Below are positions 4,995-5,775 of a stretch of DNA of 5,775 nucleotides, in pieces (position 1 is the first letter of the stretch; each line of letters starts with the position of its first letter). A model generated the notes under the pieces. It did not search any database, was not told the origin of the DNA, and saw only the letters and a program-made list of their open reading frames with translations. A program made the translations under genes and the position numbers. The DNA is from Acetofilamentum sp. (GTDB taxonomy: Bacteria; Bacteroidota; Bacteroidia; Bacteroidales; JAFGXI01). The stretch spans positions 1-5,775 of the forward strand of contig DYOK01000167.1 in assembly GCA_020720565.1 (NCBI GenBank), written 5' to 3'.

Positions 4995-5775
4995 ATGACT
5001 GAATTTAGGGAAAAATATATCAATCCATTTACGGATTACGGATTCAAACGCCTGTTTGGCGAGGAACCGAATAAAAATTTGTTGTTGGATTTTTTGAATG
5101 AGTTATTAAAAGAAGAGCAAGGTAAGATAACGGAATTAACATTTTTAAAAAATGAGAATTTAGGAACAACAGAATTACATCGCAAGGCTGTTTTTGATTT
5201 GTATTGTACAAACGAAAGTGGAGAAAAATTTATAGTAGAATTACAAAAGACTAAACAAAATTTTTTCAAAGACCGAACAGTTTATTATTCGACGTTTCCA
5301 ATTCGAGAGCAAGCCATAATCGGAAGTGAGTGGAATTTTGAACTAAAAAAAGTATATACCATAGCCATTTTAGATTTTGTATTTAACGAAGATAAGAACG
5401 AACGGAATAAATTTCGATACGATGTTAAATTAACCGATATTGAAACGAATAAAATTTTTTACGACAAGTTGATGTTTGTGTATTTGGAAATGCCCAAATT
5501 CAATAAGACAATCGAAGAATTAGAAACACGATTTGACAAATGGCTTTTTGTGATAAAGAATTTACACAAATTGGACCGAATACCGGAAAAATTGCGAGAG
5601 AATATATTTCTGCAATTATTCGAAACGGCAGAGATTTCTAAATTTTCACAACAAGAATATATCGAATATGAAGATAGTTTAAAATATTATCGTGATTTGA
5701 AAAATTCCTTAGATACAGCAAAAGAAGAAGGAAAGATTGAAGGAAAGATTGAAGGAAAGATTGAAGGAAAGATTG
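4995..5775 (+). CDS. Rpn-family recombination-promoting nuclease / PD-(D/E)XK putative transposase (3' end outside window)
   Basis: This frame stays open to the window edge, giving 260 codons with no stop. The N-terminus contains NPFTDYGFKRLFG (residues 10–22), a hallmark of the PDDEXK_2/Rpn-like family long annotated as putative transposases. The nuclease core is visible as D68 in KAVFDLYC and the E-x-Q motif E82–Q84 in FIVELQK, followed by the conserved RTVYYST (94–100). All expected PD-(D/E)XK acidic residues of motifs II and III are intact, so the enzyme is probably active. Characterised Rpn proteins are DNA endonucleases that promote RecA-independent recombination; a role in phage defence has been proposed for some. 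From about residue 241 the protein enters a charged region made of EGKI tetrapeptides, which continues past the edge. The A-rich, purine-rich leader AAAAAGAGAAATAA supports the ATG at 4995. The C-terminus, probably a few tens of residues, is missing. Confidence 0.83.
   Translation, partial: MTEFREKYINPFTDYGFKRLFGEEPNKNLLLDFLNELLKEEQGKITELTFLKNENLGTTELHRKAVFDLYCTNESGEKFIVELQKTKQNFFKDRTVYYSTFPIREQAIIGSEWNFELKKVYTIAILDFVFNEDKNERNKFRYDVKLTDIETNKIFYDKLMFVYLEMPKFNKTIEELETRFDKWLFVIKNLHKLDRIPEKLRENIFLQLFETAEISKFSQQEYIEYEDSLKYYRDLKNSLDTAKEEGKIEGKIEGKIEGKI
5727..5775 (+). repeat. 12-bp tandem repeat in the 3' end of the nuclease gene
   Basis: Four identical copies of GAAGGAAAGATT (5727–5738, 5739–5750, 5751–5762 and 5763–5774) run to the window edge, and the next base starts a possible fifth copy. 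The unit is in frame and encodes Glu-Gly-Lys-Ile. Because it is a multiple of three, gain or loss of copies changes protein length without a frameshift. Repeats of this type are common at the C-terminus of Rpn/PDDEXK_2 proteins. Confidence 0.93.

Noticed and set aside
5036..5269. 77-codon open frame antisense to the nuclease gene
   Set aside because: It is opposite the PD-(D/E)XK core, which shows intact catalytic motifs in the plus-strand frame. No promoter or recognisable product.
4995..5775. Nuclease gene as part of an insertion sequence
   Set aside because: The old 'putative transposase' label for this family would suggest it, but no terminal inverted repeats or target duplications are visible, and Rpn-type genes usually stand alone.

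Overview
The window looks like the chromosome of a Bacteroidota (Bacteroidetes) species. Three independent signs support this. There is an adjacent gldF–gldG pair, which belongs to the gliding-motility ABC transporter of that phylum. The upstream regions carry TAnnTTTG-type -7 promoter elements, one with a TTTG -33 box at 19-nt spacing. The genes are AT-rich and lack clear Shine-Dalgarno sequences. A genus cannot be named from this sequence.

Layout. Positions 14–2589, minus strand: gldF (1858–2589) then gldG (14–1759), both complete, separated by 98 bp. No gldA-like ATPase is in the window. Positions 2590–2751 are a divergent promoter region. Positions 2752–3468, plus strand: a secreted, probably outer-membrane beta-barrel protein, followed by a strong intrinsic terminator at 3492–3522. 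Positions 3587–4885, plus strand: a ZIP-family metal transporter with a cyclic-nucleotide-binding (CNB) domain inserted in its cytoplasmic TM3–TM4 loop. Positions 4995–5775, plus strand: the first 260 codons of an Rpn/PD-(D/E)XK nuclease-family protein. It runs off the right edge inside a 12-bp tandem repeat.

The genes do not form one pathway. gldFG is a conserved cell-envelope module, and the three plus-strand genes appear to be separate transcription units: a terminator lies between the first two, and a promoter-like element and a hairpin lie before the third. The most unusual item is the ZIP–CNB protein. It suggests metal transport gated by a cytosolic sensor domain, but that domain lacks the usual phosphate-binding arginine, so its ligand may not be cAMP or cGMP. 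The transporter core also has altered metal-site residues in TM4 and TM5, and a His/Cys-rich stretch precedes TM4. No RNA genes, CRISPR arrays or insertion sequences were seen. No gene-free stretch exceeds 300 bases.
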